Shown in pieces: positions 21,047 through 34,218 of a stretch of 64,000 nucleotides of DNA (positions are counted from its first letter, which is position 1; the number at the start of each line of letters is the position of its first letter). Below the pieces are notes generated by a model that made no database searches, was not told the origin of the DNA, and saw only the letters and a program-made list of their open reading frames with translations. The translations under genes and the position numbers were made by a program. The DNA comes from Siphonodentalium dalli (lineage: Eukaryota > Mollusca > Scaphopoda > Gadilida > Siphonodentaliidae): NCBI GenBank assembly GCA_032622095.1, contig CP136061.1, positions 129,594,754-129,658,753 of the forward strand, in the 5' to 3' direction.

Positions 21047-23453
21047 GATAGATTTATTTCTTATACCATACATCAATGGTTGAAAGAAAACATGTTTACA
21101 TATGTATACATAATATCAGAGGCAGTGTTGGACGAATAAGGAATATATCAATTCAATACAAATATATTGTTCTGACTGTAATCTATCAGGGGCAGGGTAA
21201 ACCAGTCACTGGATAAGACCAGCGAGGACCCCCACACCATACCAACCCAAGGCACAGCCGTGGGGAGGCATAGTATGCGGCCTCTTCCTGACCTCATCAA
21301 GTAACTAGTCGACCCTCCATAATCTTGATAAATTTACAGAGTCTCCTAGCTATCGATGGTTTTCTCGTGGAGAACAAGATTCTTAGTTTCATTGGACTTG
21401 GGTAATTCCAATATGACTTGTGCAACAGCGTTTTTCGCTCTGTTGATAATGATTGACAGTAAAACATATAGTGAATTTCGTCACCGATTTGGCCGTTGTT
21501 ACATAGTGTACATATTCGATCATCACGGGGTGTACTATGCCACCTACCCTTTTCTATTGGTAATGAGTGGTTGCTTGTTCTGAATCGAGCTAGGGTAAAT
21601 TTTATGTCATCACGAAACTCGGAGATGTAATATTCCTGACCAAATTCCGGTTTTAATATCCTGTATATTTCTCCTCGACTGGAGCGTTTACACGATTCAT
21701 GCCATTGTTGAATATATTGATCAGTCAGTTTCTGTTTCACCAGCGATATGGTTATATTTAAATCTATGGCGGAGTTCTGTCCGATCCACATATATGATAA
21801 CCCACAATCATTTAAAATACTTTTCACTTTTCTCAGCCAGGGTGTGTAAAATCCATCAGTTTCGGATATCATGAGGGCAGTTTGATATAGTTTTTGGGCG
21901 AGAGAATTAACTGATCCGTTCAAAAGCTTGATCCAATAGCTAATTATCCTCACCTTAATGGTGACATCGAGGGAGTATCGTCCCAGTTCACCGTATACCA
22001 TGAAGCTGGGAGTGGTGGATCTCAAGTGTAGCAACATTTTACAAAATTTCAAATGCATCCTTTCTATGATGGAGTTGTCTCCCACTCCCCATATTTCTGA
22101 ACCATAAATAAGAATGGGTAAAACCATAGTGTCAAATAATCGCAAATGCGCATTGATCGATAGTTTGTGTACACGTCCGATTCTGAAGACTTCATACATT
22201 GAATGAGTAGCTTTTCTAACTGCAGCGCGTTTAGCTTCTGTAAATGACCCATTTCTGGAAAGAGATATACCTAAATAGTTGAATGAGCTAGCCACTTCTA
22301 GATTAATATTATTGAATGAAAAGCCAAGATGTTTGGGTTGTCGCCCCCGTGAGAAGTAAACTACCTTGGTTTTCGGAATGTTAACCTTTAGTTTCCATAT
22401 ATGGCAGTAGTCTTCGAAACAGTTCAACTGGTACTGCAGATCTTTTTTTGATTCGGCGAATAAAACGGTATCGTCAGCGTAAAAAAGGACACACAATTTC
22501 AGATAACAGTCTAGTTTTCTCTCCATTTCATTAGAAACTGTTCCCATTCCCTCCACGTCTGCACTGGCCAAAAAATCGCTCAGGTCATTTATGTACAAGG
22601 AAAAAAGAAAAGGGGAGATATTATCACCCTGTTTTAAACCAACTGCAGAAGGGAACGGCTCTGACTCTTGGCCATTTGCTAATACTTTAGACTTAAAATT
22701 GTCATACATATTCACAATTACACGATATATTTTACCAGTGATTTGGTTTAATCTGAGTTTATACCACATACCTTCTCTCCAAACTCTACCAAAAGCTTTC
22801 TCGAAATCTATGAATGCACAGAACATCTTCTTTTTCTTATATCTAGCAATTTCAAGTAAAGAATTAATTATAAAAATGTTGTCAATGGTCGAGTGCTTTT
22901 TTCGAAATCCTGACTGATTTTCGTGAATTACATTGAACGTATGAGAAAATTGTGTGAGTCTCGTATTCAAAATTGACGTAAATAGTTTCCCCAAACAACT
23001 CAGTAATGTTATACCCCTATAATTGCCTGGTTCCTGCTTGCTTCCTTTCTTTTTATATATTGGGATAATAGAACCCACAAGCCATGAATCCGGAATACAC
23101 CCTATATCGAGCACGTAGTTAAAGAGTTTTATCAGTAACGGCATGAGTTTTCCCGCTGAAGCTTTTATGTATTCGTTGCGGATTCCGTCATCGGATGATG
23201 CTTTGTCTGACTTTAAATGGCTTATACAAGTGGCGATTTCACCCTCAGTAATGGGTGTGTTAAGTAAATCCGATCTGTCCGAGATTGTAGCCGTGGGAGT
23301 ATCGGTCGGACTCGGTACCCCATTATCATGGTCGAATGATATATCTGGATCATTGGGATCGTGTGGTGTATTTAGCTGCTTAAAATGTCTACTGAACTCA
23401 TCAATATTCACGCCAATATCTCGCGCAGTGTCGCGCCCCTTTACTGATTTTCC
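21047..23453 (-). mobile_element. 5'-truncated LINE inserted in the 3' UTR of nanos copy 1
   Basis: 2407 bp absent from all other units, flanked by ACATA (21042-21046 and 23454-23458), a 5-bp target duplication. Removing it and one repeat gives a 2992-bp unit like its neighbours. On the minus strand the 3' end carries AATAAA followed by a short CTAT-type tail. The 5' end is truncated inside ORF2, as usual for incomplete reverse transcription. It lies between the two poly(A) signals of nanos copy 1. Confidence 0.92.
21297..23453 (-). CDS. LINE reverse transcriptase (5'-truncated ORF2, frame open)
   Basis: The frame is open from the truncation point at 23453 to the stop near 21297, about 718 codons without a break. 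Reverse transcriptase motifs: NEYIKASAGKL, NYRGITLLSCLGKLF, motif A FCAFIDFEKAF with a non-consensus Gly right after it, motif B LKQGDNISPFLFSLYIND, catalytic YADDTVLF and NYLGI. The C-terminal half ends with C-x2-C-x9-H-x4-C (CTLCNN...EIHYMFYC). The endonuclease and ORF1 are missing, so this copy cannot move alone. Lack of stops indicates a recent insertion. No promoter or true start codon belongs to it; ATG/GTG positions near 23411 are incidental. Confidence 0.85.
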   Translation of the reverse strand, partial: GKSVKGRDTARDIGVNIDEFSRHFKQLNTPHDPNDPDISFDHDNGVPSPTDTPTATISDRSDLLNTPITEGEIATCISHLKSDKASSDDGIRNEYIKASAGKLMPLLIKLFNYVLDIGCIPDSWLVGSIIPIYKKKGSKQEPGNYRGITLLSCLGKLFTSILNTRLTQFSHTFNVIHENQSGFRKKHSTIDNIFIINSLLEIARYKKKKMFCAFIDFEKAFGRVWREGMWYKLRLNQITGKIYRVIVNMYDNFKSKVLANGQESEPFPSAVGLKQGDNISPFLFSLYINDLSDFLASADVEGMGTVSNEMERKLDCYLKLCVLFYADDTVLFAESKKDLQYQLNCFEDYCHIWKLKVNIPKTKVVYFSRGRQPKHLGFSFNNINLEVASSFNYLGISLSRNGSFTEAKRAAVRKATHSMYEVFRIGRVHKLSINAHLRLFDTMVLPILIYGSEIWGVGDNSIIERMHLKFCKMLLHLRSTTPSFMVYGELGRYSLDVTIKVRIISYWIKLLNGSVNSLAQKLYQTALMISETDGFYTPWLRKVKSILNDCGLSYMWIGQNSAIDLNITISLVKQKLTDQYIQQWHESCKRSSRGEIYRILKPEFGQEYYISEFRDDIKFTLARFRTSNHSLPIEKGRWHSTPRDDRICTLCNNGQIGDEIHYMFYCQSLSTERKTLLHKSYWNYPSPMKLRILFSTRKPSIARRLCKFIKIMEGRLVT

Positions 23454-25637
23454 ACATATTAGGCAATAAACTTATGTATAACAAATATCCTTTTCGTATC
23501 TATATATAAACAAATGGGCGGTCTCTTGGTGCTTGCATTTTTTGTACCTCGTTCCTGTCGTGTCGTGTAGATATTTCTGAAATTGTATCTGTCTGATGTC
23601 AAAATCTAGTGATTATTGTGCGAATGGGTGGTTTCGCCTACTTGTCTATTAATGTCTTGTTCTTTGAACACACAGAAAGAAATCGCATGCAACAATTCCA
23701 ATCCCGCTTTCTATAAGCCATATATCAGTCCATCGTCAAAGCTTCATTGGAAGACTCGCGTAACAGGGTTGCGAGTACAAATGGCCTACTGAAGCATAAC
23801 AGTACGATGATAAAACAAAATCGTTTCATGCAAGACTTGTGGTGATCGCTGGTCGGAGAAGGCCGGCGCTTCAGATCGAATTTTTTTTTTTGTACAAATT
23901 TCCCAATGTATCCATTTTGTGATCACTATTTTAACTATAACTCTAAATCCGTGTCTTTGGTTCAGTTCAAGTTACAAACCACAATGAACTGTCAGGTTTA
24001 AATGAGGTAGTAATCAACGATTTCTGGCCATTTTCACAATTTTGAGTGGTTACTGTACTACAACATTCTGCTGCACCACGGTCATTGACAAACAGCACAC
24101 AATAGACAGAAATGGACTAAGCATTCAACTGTCTGTACTTTGACTGGACTGTCACATCATAAATTGAATTATCTCCCTTGGACTGTCCATGCAATGCACC
24201 AATTTTTAACCATTGTTTGGCCGAAAGTAGCCGTCTTCGGTCCCATAGTTAACCATGACAGAGTGAGTGTCAGTCTATGGTCACCTTGTGAGCAGATATA
24301 GAACCTAGATAGATGTAAGATGATATAAAAACTAAAGAAAAATTATCGTATCAATTTTGAAATTTTGTTTTGGAACTGCAGAAGACTGTTTTGAAGGGAG
24401 ATAAATCAAGCTCTTTTCCGGTGTATTACCACATAGAGCTGATCCACACCATGCAGATACGAAACACATACTTCGTAAGTCAAACATCATCCTATTTTGT
24501 GAACTATGGTACCTTTATAAAATAATTAAACCATTAAAACAGTACTCACATTAATAACAAATGTCAAACTGACAGTTACAGCCCTTATATGCTTAAAATC
24601 CTATTTTTCAGCCCTCCTACAAACCCATGAAATCGTGTATGGATACTTGAACTAAAACGCATAATATTGTCGATGACAGTGTTGTCGTGCAACAAAGTGC
24701 TTATGTAGCCTAAATTGTTTATTTCAGATGGTTGGAACTAATATTTTGCCTCAATTTCGGTATGTTTGTTCTGTCAGTCACATGCCCCTCGTTTCGAATT
24801 TACAAAACACCATATTTCCACCACGTTGTTTGGCGATATTTGACCAATTTAAGCCCAGCAGCGAACAATGGCAAAGCGAATGGCAGCAAATGATCATACC
24901 ATCGCCCGTTAGAACTATGCTGGCGTTAACCTATATGGGAATCAGAAATAAACCCATCACAGTGGTTGGCTCTCAAGGCCTTTTCCTTCAGAAATAATGC
25001 ACCGGTCAAGCAGCCGTCAGAAGAGTTATAAATGCGGATTATATAGTTTCCCTACACACACCCAAGAAGCGCAGCTCTAATGATTGAGTTACAGTTAACC
25101 ATGCATATGGCAATATAAAGTATAACCTTATATACGTCGAACGTCTGCGCGTGCCAGGGAATACCCAAAACAAATGTGTGTCATAAATCTAACTCATAAC
25201 CGAAAGCAGTCAGTTTAATTTTTCAGTAATATATTGATACGCTTAACAACTTATGCATCTATACAATTCGCTTGTTTAGTTGACATTATACTCAAGTTTA
25301 CACCGCGCACAGTGAACCGAGTTATACTCCAAATTCACGGAGCAAGTGGGAAGCGCCGATGCATGTTGTGATACGAATTTGAATGCAACGCAAAGTAAAC
25401 ACTTCGTTTCACTCGAAAACTGTGTTGTAGTACTCGAAAGATCGCCGAGCCAATCAAATAGCGTTGATTAGGCCGAACAGAGGCCACTACGTTCTTGTAA
25501 AAACACCCTCTTCCAGACCCCGTGCAAGTATATAAATCCAGATTGGTTTCATATCAAACCATATCTTTCGTTCACTGTCGCTCGATCGTTCTAAATCAAA
25601 ACCATTTCAGTCGAACATTATAGAAATTGCCATCATT

Positions 25638-26270
25638 ATGTCATCAGTTGCAGGCATCGACATGAAAGGGGGACTTTTTGGTTTCCTCATAGATTCAGCG
25701 TTTACGTTCAGTGATCAGGATATTTCACAATCGCATGGGAAAATAACCAGGTCGTGTGTCTCAACAAATCTCGAGTACCTTGCTTCAATTCGAGCGAACG
25801 CCACAGTTGATTTCAATGTGAATGGCACGGATGTCGACCTTGATGACTACGATTCCTACCAAGCTCAACTGAGGGGTCACAATGTCAGCAGTTCCATTCT
25901 GTTTTCTGTGGGGTGTGATGCAGCGACAGATTCGAAAGACAAGAAAGGAATCAAGCGAGCATGTGCCGAAGCCGTTCTGACCCCAAATATGAGACCGGTA
26001 GTGAACAGTTTAAGGAACAAATCAAAAGAATATTGCGTTTTCTGCAAACACAGTAAAAAGCCAGCACGGTTGTACAAAAGTCACCTGGTAAAAGACGACA
26101 ATGATGTAGTTACCTGTCCCATTCTCCGACGGTACAAGTGCCCTCTATGTGGTGTTTCTGGTGACAAAGCTCACACGATCAAGTATTGTCCATCATACGA
26201 CGGGATATCCATGAGCGTTGCCGTAGCCAGGAGAAGAAAGTTCGACAGCAAGAGAGTCAGATCTTCATAA
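25638..26270 (+). CDS. nanos: Nanos-family RNA-binding protein, copy 2
   Basis: Full-length 210 codons with all eight zinc ligands. It belongs to the variant group with Val57, Thr115 and Met118, and its protein is identical to copy 6. The 3' UTR hairpin has one stem change (26389 region, right arm), the only such change in the array, and the last stem base pairs are lost. The promoter has TATATAAA at 25529. Expected to encode a working protein. Confidence 0.93.
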   Translation: MSSVAGIDMKGGLFGFLIDSAFTFSDQDISQSHGKITRSCVSTNLEYLASIRANATVDFNVNGTDVDLDDYDSYQAQLRGHNVSSSILFSVGCDAATDSKDKKGIKRACAEAVLTPNMRPVVNSLRNKSKEYCVFCKHSKKPARLYKSHLVKDDNDVVTCPILRRYKCPLCGVSGDKAHTIKYCPSYDGISMSVAVARRRKFDSKRVRSS

Positions 26271-28622
26271 GCTGCAAGCCAGATTAGCACACGCTATGTG
26301 TCTAAATGCCCGTTTTGTTTAAATATTATTCAATTGTTATATATGCCTTTAATTTATGTTGGTGCGCATGGAAATTTGAAACATGCGCTCAATTTGTATT
26401 GTATAAATAAACAATTTGTAATGAATTATATGCAAAGAAGCTTTTACATATTAGGCAATAAACTTATGTATAAAAAATATCCTTTTCGTATCTATATATA
26501 AACAAATGGGCGGTCTCTTGGTGCTTGCATTTTTTGTACCTCGTTCCTGTCGTGTCGTGTAGATATTTCTGAAATTGTAGCTGTCTGATGTAAAAATCTA
26601 GTGATTATTGTGCGAATGGGTGGTTTCGCCTACTTGTCTATTAAATGTCTTGTTCTTTGAACACACAGAAAGAAATCGCATGCAACAATTCCAATCCCGC
26701 TTTCTATAAGCCATATATCAGTCCATCGTCAAAGCTTCATTGGAAGACTCGCGTAGCAGGGTTGCGAGTACAAATGCCCTATTGAAGCAAAACAGTACGA
26801 TGATAAAACAAAATCGTTTCATGCAAGACTTGTGGTGATCGCTGGTCGGAGAAGGCCGGCGCTTCAGATCGAATTTTTTTGGGTTTTTTTTTGTTTTGTA
26901 CAAATTTACCAATGTATCCATTTTGTGATCACTATTTTAACTATAACTCTAAATCAGTGTCTCCACAATGAAATGTCAGGTTTAAATGAGGTAGTAATCA
27001 ACGATTTCTGGCCATTTTCACAATTTTGAGTGGTTACTGTTCTACAACATTCTGCTGCACCACGGTCATTGACAAACAGCACATAATAGACAGAAATGGA
27101 CTAAGCATTCAACTGTCTGTACTTTTACTGGACTGTCACATCATAAATTGAATTATCTCCCTTGGACTGTCCATGCAATGCACCAATTTTTAACCATTGT
27201 TTGGCCGAATGTAGCCGTCTTCGGTCCCATAGTTAACCATGACAGAGCGAGTGTCAGTCTATGGTCACATTGTAAGCAGATATAGAACCTAGATAGATGT
27301 AAGATGATATAAAAACGAAAGAAAAATTATCGTATCAATTTTGAAATTTTGTTTTGGAACTGCAGAAGACTGTTTTGAAGGGAGATAAATCAAGCTCTTT
27401 TCCGGTGTATTACCACATAGAGCTGGTCCACACCATGCAGATACGAAACACATACTTCGTAAGTCAAACATCATCCTATTTTGTGAACTATGGTACCTTT
27501 ATAAAATAATTAAACCATTAAAACAGTACTCACATTAATAACAAATGTCAAACTGACAGTTACAGCCCTTATATGCTTAAAATCCTATTTTTCAGCCCTC
27601 CTACAAACCCATGAAATCGTGTATGGATACTTGAAATAAAACGCATAATATTGTCGATGACAGTGTTGTCGTGCAACAACGTGCTTATGTAGCCTAAATT
27701 GTTTATTTCAGATGGTTGGAACTAATATTTTGCCTCAATTTCGGTATGTTTGTTCTGTCAGTCACATGCCCCTCGTTTCGAATTTACAAAACACCATATT
27801 TCCACCACGTTGTTTGGCGATATTTGACCAATTTAAGCCCAGAAGCGAACAATGGCAAAGCGAATGGCAGCAAATGATCATACCATCGCCCGTTAGAACT
27901 ATGCTGGCGTTAACCTATATGGGAATCAGAAATAAACCCACCACAGTGGTTGGCTCTCAAGGCCTTTTCCTTCAGAAATAATGCACCGGTCAAGCAGCCG
28001 TCAGAAGAGTTATAAATGCGGATTCTATAGTTTCCCTACACACACTCAAGAAGCGCAGCTCTAATGATTGAGTTACAGTTAACCATGCATATGGCAATAT
28101 AAAGTATAACCTTATATACGTCGAACGTCTGCGCGTGCCAGGGAATACCCAAAACAAATGTGTGTCATAAATCTAACTCAGAACCGAAAGCAGTCAGTTT
28201 AATTTTTCAGTAATATATTGATACGCTTAACAACTTATGCATCTATACAATTCGCTTGTTTAGTTGACATTATACTCAATTTTACACCGCGCACAGTGAA
28301 CCGAGTTATACTCCAAATTCACGGAGCAAGTGGGCGGCGCCGATGCATGTTGTGATACGAATTTGAATGCAACGCAAAGTAAACACTTCGTTGCCACTCG
28401 AAAACTGTGTTGTAGTACTCGAAAGATCGCCGAGCCAATCAAATAGCGTTGATTAGGCCGAACAGAGGCCACTACGTTCTTGTAAAAACACCCCCTTCCA
28501 GACCCCGTGCAAGTATATAAATCCAGATTGGTTTCATATCAAACCATATCTTTCGTTCACTGTCGCTCGATCGTTCTAAATCAAAACCATTTCAGTCGAA
28601 CATTATAGAAATTGCCATCATT

Positions 28623-29255
28623 ATGTCATCAGTTGCAGGCATCGACATGAAAGGGGGACTTTTTGGTTTCCTCATAGATTCAGCGTTTACGTTCAGTGAT
28701 CAGGATATTTCACAATCGCATGGGAAAATAACCAGGTCGTGTGTCTCAACAAATCTCGAGTACCTTGCTTCAATTCGAGCGAACGCCACAGATGATTTCA
28801 ATGTGAATGGCACGGATGTCGACCTTGATGACTATGATTCCTACCAAGCTCAACTGAGGGGTCACAATGTCAGCAGTTTCATTCTGTTTTCTGTGGGGTG
28901 TGATGCAGCGACAGATTCGAATGACAAGAAAGGAATCAAGCGAGCATGTGCCGAAGCCGTTCTGCCCCCAAATAAGAGACCGGTAGTGAACAGTTTAAGG
29001 AACAAATCAAAAGAATATTGCGTTTTCTGCAAACACAGTAAAAAGCCAGCACGGTTGTACAAAAGTCACCTGGTAAAAGACGACAATGATGTAGTTACCT
29101 GTCCCATTCTCCGACGGTACAAGTGCCCTCTATGTGGTGTTTCTGGTGACAAAGCTCACACGATCAAGTATTTTCCATCATACGACGGGATATCCAGGAG
29201 CGTTGCCGTAGCCAGGAGAAGAAAGTTCGACAGCAAGAGAGTCAGATCTTCATAA
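28623..29255 (+). CDS. nanos: Nanos-family protein, copy 3, with a lost zinc ligand
   Basis: The 210-codon frame is intact, but Cys184, the last ligand of the second zinc finger, is Phe (TGT to TTT), and Met192 is Arg. Loss of this ligand should unfold the second finger and abolish RNA binding by family rules. It carries the Phe86/Asn100/Pro115 variant set shared with copies 4, 9, 12 and 13. The promoter appears normal (TATATAAA at 28514). Best read as an open but functionally decayed copy. Confidence 0.88.
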   Translation: MSSVAGIDMKGGLFGFLIDSAFTFSDQDISQSHGKITRSCVSTNLEYLASIRANATDDFNVNGTDVDLDDYDSYQAQLRGHNVSSFILFSVGCDAATDSNDKKGIKRACAEAVLPPNKRPVVNSLRNKSKEYCVFCKHSKKPARLYKSHLVKDDNDVVTCPILRRYKCPLCGVSGDKAHTIKYFPSYDGISRSVAVARRRKFDSKRVRSS

Positions 29256-29486
29256 GCTGCAAGCCAGATTAGCACACGCTATGTGTCTAAATGCCCGTTT
29301 TGTTTAAATATTATTCAATTGTTATATATGCCTTTAATTTATGTTGGTGCGCATGGAAATTTGAAACATGCGCACAATTTGTATTGTATAAATAAACAAT
29401 TTGTAATGAATTATATGCAAAGAAGCTTTTACATATTAGGCAATAAACTTATGTATAAAAAATATCCTTTTCGTATCTATATATAA

Positions 29487-32088
29487 ACAAATGGGCGGTC
29501 TCTTGGTGCTTGCATTTATTGTACCTCGTTCCTGTCGTGTCGTGTAGATATTTCTGAAATTGTAGCTGTCTAATGTCAAAATCTAGTGATTATTGTGCGA
29601 ATGGGTGGTTTCGCCTACTGGTCTAATGTCTTGTTCTTTGAACACACAGAAAGAAATCGCATGCAACAATTCCAATCCCGCTTTCTATAAGCCATATATC
29701 AGTCCATCGTCAAAGCTTCATTGGAAGACTCGCGTAGCAGGGTTGCGAGTACAAATGCCCTACTGAAGCATAACAGTACGATGATAAAACAAAATCGTTT
29801 CATGCAAGACTTGTGGTGATCGCTGGTCGGAGAAGGCCGGCGCTTCAGATCGATTTTTTTTTTTTTTGTACAAATTTCCCAATGTATCCATTTTGTGATC
29901 ACTATTTTAACTATAACTCTAAATCCGTGTCTTTGGTTCAGTTCAAGATACAAACCACAATGAACTGTCAGGTTTAAATGAGGTAGTAATCAACGATTTC
30001 TGGCCATTTTCACATAGAGCTGATCCACACCATGCAGATACGAAACACATACTTCGTAAGTCAAACATAATCCTATTTTGTGAACTATGGTACCTTTATA
30101 AAATAATTAAACCATTAAAACAGTACTCACATTAATAACAAATGTCAAACTGACAGTTACAGCCCTTATATGCTTAAAATCCTATTTTTCAGCCCTCCTA
30201 CAAACCCATGAAATCGTGTATGGATACTTGAACTAAAACGCATAATAATGTCGATGACAGTGTTGTCGTGCAACAACGTGCTTATGTAGCCTAAATTGTT
30301 TATTTCAGATGGTTGGAACTAATATTTTGCCTCAATTTCGGTATGTTTGTTCTGTCAGTCACATGCCCCTCGTTTCGAATTTACAAAACACCATTTTTCC
30401 ACCACGTTTTTTGGCGATATTTGACCAATTTAAGCCCAGAAGCGAACAATGGCAAAGCGAATGGCAGAAAATTATCATACCATCGCCCGTTAGAACTATG
30501 CTGGCGTTAACCTATATGGGAATCAGAAATAAACCCATCACAGTGTTTGGCTCTCAAGGCCTTTTCCTTCAGAAATAATGCACCGGTCAAGCAGCCGTCA
30601 GAAGAGTTATAAATGCGGATTCTATAGTTTCCCTACACACACTCAAGAAGCGCAGCTCTAATGATTGAGTTACAGTTAACCATGCATATGGCAATATAAA
30701 GTATAACCTTATATACGTCGAACGTCTGCGCGTGCCAGGGAATTCCCAAAACAAATGTGTGTCATAAATCTAACTCAGAACCGAAAGCAGTCAGTTTAAT
30801 TTTTCAGTAATATATTGATACGCTTAACAACTTATGCATCTATACAATTCGCTTGTTTAGTTGACATTATACTCAATTTTACACCGCGCACAGTGAACCG
30901 AGTTATACTCCAAATTCACGGAGCAAGTGGGAAGCGCCGATGCATGTTGTGATACGAATTTGAATGCAACGCAAAGTAAACACTTCGTTGCCACTCGAAA
31001 ACTGTGTTGTAGTACTCGAAAGATCGCCGAGCCAATCAAATAGCGTTGATTAGGCCGAACAGAGGCCACTACGTTCTTGTAAAAACACCCCCTTCCAGAC
31101 CCCGTGCAAGTATATATATAAATCCAGATTGGTTTCATATCAAACCATATCTTTCGTTCACCGTCGCTCGATCGTTCTAAATCAAAACCATTTCAGTCGA
31201 ACATTATAGAAATTGCCATCATTATGTCATCAGTTGCAGGCATCGACATGAAAGGGGGGACTTTTTGGTTTCCTCATAGATTCGGCGTTTACGTTCAGTG
31301 ATCAGGATATTTCACAATCGCATGGGAAAATAACCAGGTCGTGTGTCTCAACAAATCTCGAGTACCTTGCTTCAATTCGAGCGAACGCCACAGATGATTT
31401 CAATGTGAATGGCACGGATGTCGACCTTGATGACTATGATTCCTACCAAGCTCAACTGAGGGGTCACAATGTCAGCAGTTTCATTCTGTTTTCTGTGGGG
31501 TGTGATGCAGCGACAGATTCGAATGACAAGAAAGGAATCAAGCGAGCATGTGCCGAAGCCGTTCTGCCCCCAAATAAGAGACCGGTAGTGAACAGTTTAA
31601 GGAACAAATCAAAAGAATATTGCGTTTTCTGCAAACACAGTAAAAAGCCAGCACGGTTGTACAAAATTCACCTGGTAAAAGACGACAATGATGTAGTTAC
31701 CTGTCCCATTCTCCGACGGTACAAGTGCCCTCTATGTGGTGTTTCTGGTGACAAAGCTCACACGATCAAGTATTGTCCATCATACGACGGGATATCCATG
31801 AGCGTTGCCGTAGCCAGGAGAAGAAAGTTCGACAGCAAGAGAGTCAGATCTTCATAAGCTGCAAGCCAGATTAGCACACGCTATGTGTCTAAATGCCCGT
31901 TTTGTTTAAATATTATTCAATTGTTATATATGCCTTTAATTTATGTTGGTGCGCATGGAAATTTGAAACATGCGCACAATTTGTATTGTATAAATAAACA
32001 ATTTGTAATGAATTATATGCAAAGAAGCTTTTACATATTAGGCAATAAACTTATGTATAACAAATATCCTTTTCGTATATATATATAA
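29487..32088 (+). other. Shortened unit 4 with a 395-bp internal deletion
   Basis: At about 30010-30016 TTTTCACA joins directly to TAGAGCTGATCC. In other units 395 bp lie between two CACA tetranucleotides at this place (compare 32614 and 33009 in unit 5). One CACA remains at the junction, so the deletion used 4-bp microhomology. It removes the acceptor side of candidate exon A but leaves its GTAAGT donor at 30056. Confidence 0.85.
31224..31857 (+). pseudogene. nanos: nanos copy 4, +1 frameshift
   Basis: Six Gs (31254-31259) replace the usual five at codons 11-12; the shifted frame ends after 25 codons. An internal ATG at 31405 would still give 150 aa with the complete zinc-finger region, here with all eight ligands and Ser148 to Ile. 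Whether that is translated is unknown. Shared with copies 12-14: the extra G, the longer TATA box, CACCGTCG in the leader and TTCGGCG after the shift. These link them to one ancestor. Confidence 0.88.
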
Positions 32089-34218
32089 ACAAATGGGCGG
32101 TCTCTTGGTGCTTGCATTTTTTGTACCTCGTTCCTGTCGTGTCGTGTAGATATTTCTGAAATTGTAGCTGTCTGATGTCAAAATCTAGTGATTATTGTGC
32201 GAATGGGTGGTTTCGCCTACTTGTCTATTAATGTCTTGTTCTTTGAACACACAGAAAGAAATCGCATGCAACAATTCCAATCCCGCTTTCTATAAGCCAT
32301 ATATCAGTCCATCGTCAAAGCTTCATTGGAAGACTCGCGTAGCAGGGTTGCGAGTACAAACGGCCTACTGAAGCATAACACTACGATGATAAAACAAAAT
32401 CGTTTCATGCAAGACTTGTGGTGATCGCTGGTCGGAGAAGGCCGGCGCTTCAGATCGAATTTTTTTTTTTTGTACAAATTTCCCAATGTATCCATTTTGT
32501 GATCACTATTTTAACTATAACTCTAAATCCGTGTCTTTGGTTCAGTTCAAGATACAAACCACAATGAACTGTCAGGTTTAAATGAGGTAGTAATCAACGA
32601 TTTCTGGCCTTTTCACAATTTTGAGTGGTTACTGTACTACAACATTCTGCTGCACCACGGTCATTGACAAACAGCACACAATAGACAGAAATGGACTAAG
32701 CATTCAACTGTCTGTACTTTGACTGGACTGTCACATCATAAATTGAATTATCTCCCTTGGACTGTCCATGCAATGCACCAATTTTTAACCATTGTTTGGC
32801 CGAAAGTAACCGTCTTCGGTCCCATAGTTAACCATGACAGAGTGAGTGTCAGTCTATGGTCACCTTGTGAGCAGATATAGAACATAGATAGATGTAAGAT
32901 GATACAAAAACTAAAGAAAAATTATCGTATCAATTTTGAAATTTTGTTTTGGAACTGCAGAAGACTGTTTTGAAGGGAGATAAATCAAGCTCTTTTCCGG
33001 TGTATTACCACATAGAGCTGATCCACACCATGCAGATACGAAACACATACTTCGTAAGTCAAACATCATCCTATTTTGTGAACTATGGTACCTTTATAAA
33101 AATAATTAAACCATTAAAACAGTACTCACATTAATAACAAATGTCAAACTGACAGTTACAGCCCTTATATGCTTAAAATCCTATTTTTCAGCCCTCCTAC
33201 AAACCCATGAAATCGTGTATGGATACTTGAACTAAAACGCATAATATTGTCGATGACAGTGTTGTCGTGCAACAAAGTGCTTATGTAGCCTAAATTGTTT
33301 ATTTCAGATGGTTGGAACTAATATTTTGCCTCAATTTCGGTATGTTTGTTCTGTCAGTCACATGCCCCTCGTTTCGAATTTACAAAACACCATATTTCCA
33401 CCACGTTGTTTGGCGATATTTGACCAATTTAAGCCCAGAAGCGAACAATGGCAAAGCGAATGGCAGCAAATGATCATACCATCGCCCGTTAGAACTATGC
33501 TGGCGTTAACCTATATGGGAATCAGAAATAAACCCATCACAGTGTTTGGCTCTCAAGGCCTTTTCCTTCAGAAATAATGCACCGGTCAAGCAGCCGTCAG
33601 AAGAGTTATAAATGCGGATTCTATAGTTTCCCTACACACACTCAAGAAGCGCAGCTCTAATGATTGAGTTACAGTTAACCATGCATATGGCAATATAAAG
33701 TATAACCTTATATACGTCGAACGTCTGCGCGTGCCAGGGAATTCCCAAAACAAATGTGTGTCATAAATCTAACTCAGAACCGAAAGCAGTCAGTTTAATT
33801 TTTCAGTAATATATTGATACGCTTAACAACTTATGCATCTATACAATTCGCTTGTTTAGTTGACATTATACTCAATTTTACACCGCGCACAGTGAACCGA
33901 GTTATACTCCAAATTCACGGAGCAAGTGGGAAGCGCCGATGCATGTTGTGATACGAATTTGAATGCAACGCAAAGTAAACACTTCGTTGCCACTCGAAAA
34001 CTGTGTTGTAGTACTCGAAAGATCGCCGAGCCAATCAAATAGCGTTGATTAGGCCGAACAGAGGCCACTACGTTCTTGTAAAAACACCCCCTTCCAGACC
34101 CCGTGCAAGTATATAAATCCAGATTGGTTTCATATCAAACCATATCTTTCGTTCACTGTCGCTCGATCGTTCTAAATCAAAACCATTTCAGTCGAACATT
34201 ATAGAAATTGCCATCATT

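Noticed and set aside
20894-21139. Open frame after each nanos stop (67-87 codons, beginning SKCPFCLN)
   Set aside because: It lies in the 3' UTR across the hairpin and poly(A) signals, starts at a non-ATG codon and changes length with one-base indels.
22591-22917. Plus-strand ORFs within 21356-23469
   Set aside because: They are shadows of the LINE reverse transcriptase on the minus strand.
27289-27474. 61-codon minus-strand ORF repeated in units (MMFDLRSMCF...)
   Set aside because: It is the shadow of candidate exon A and its donor on the other strand; no signal supports it.
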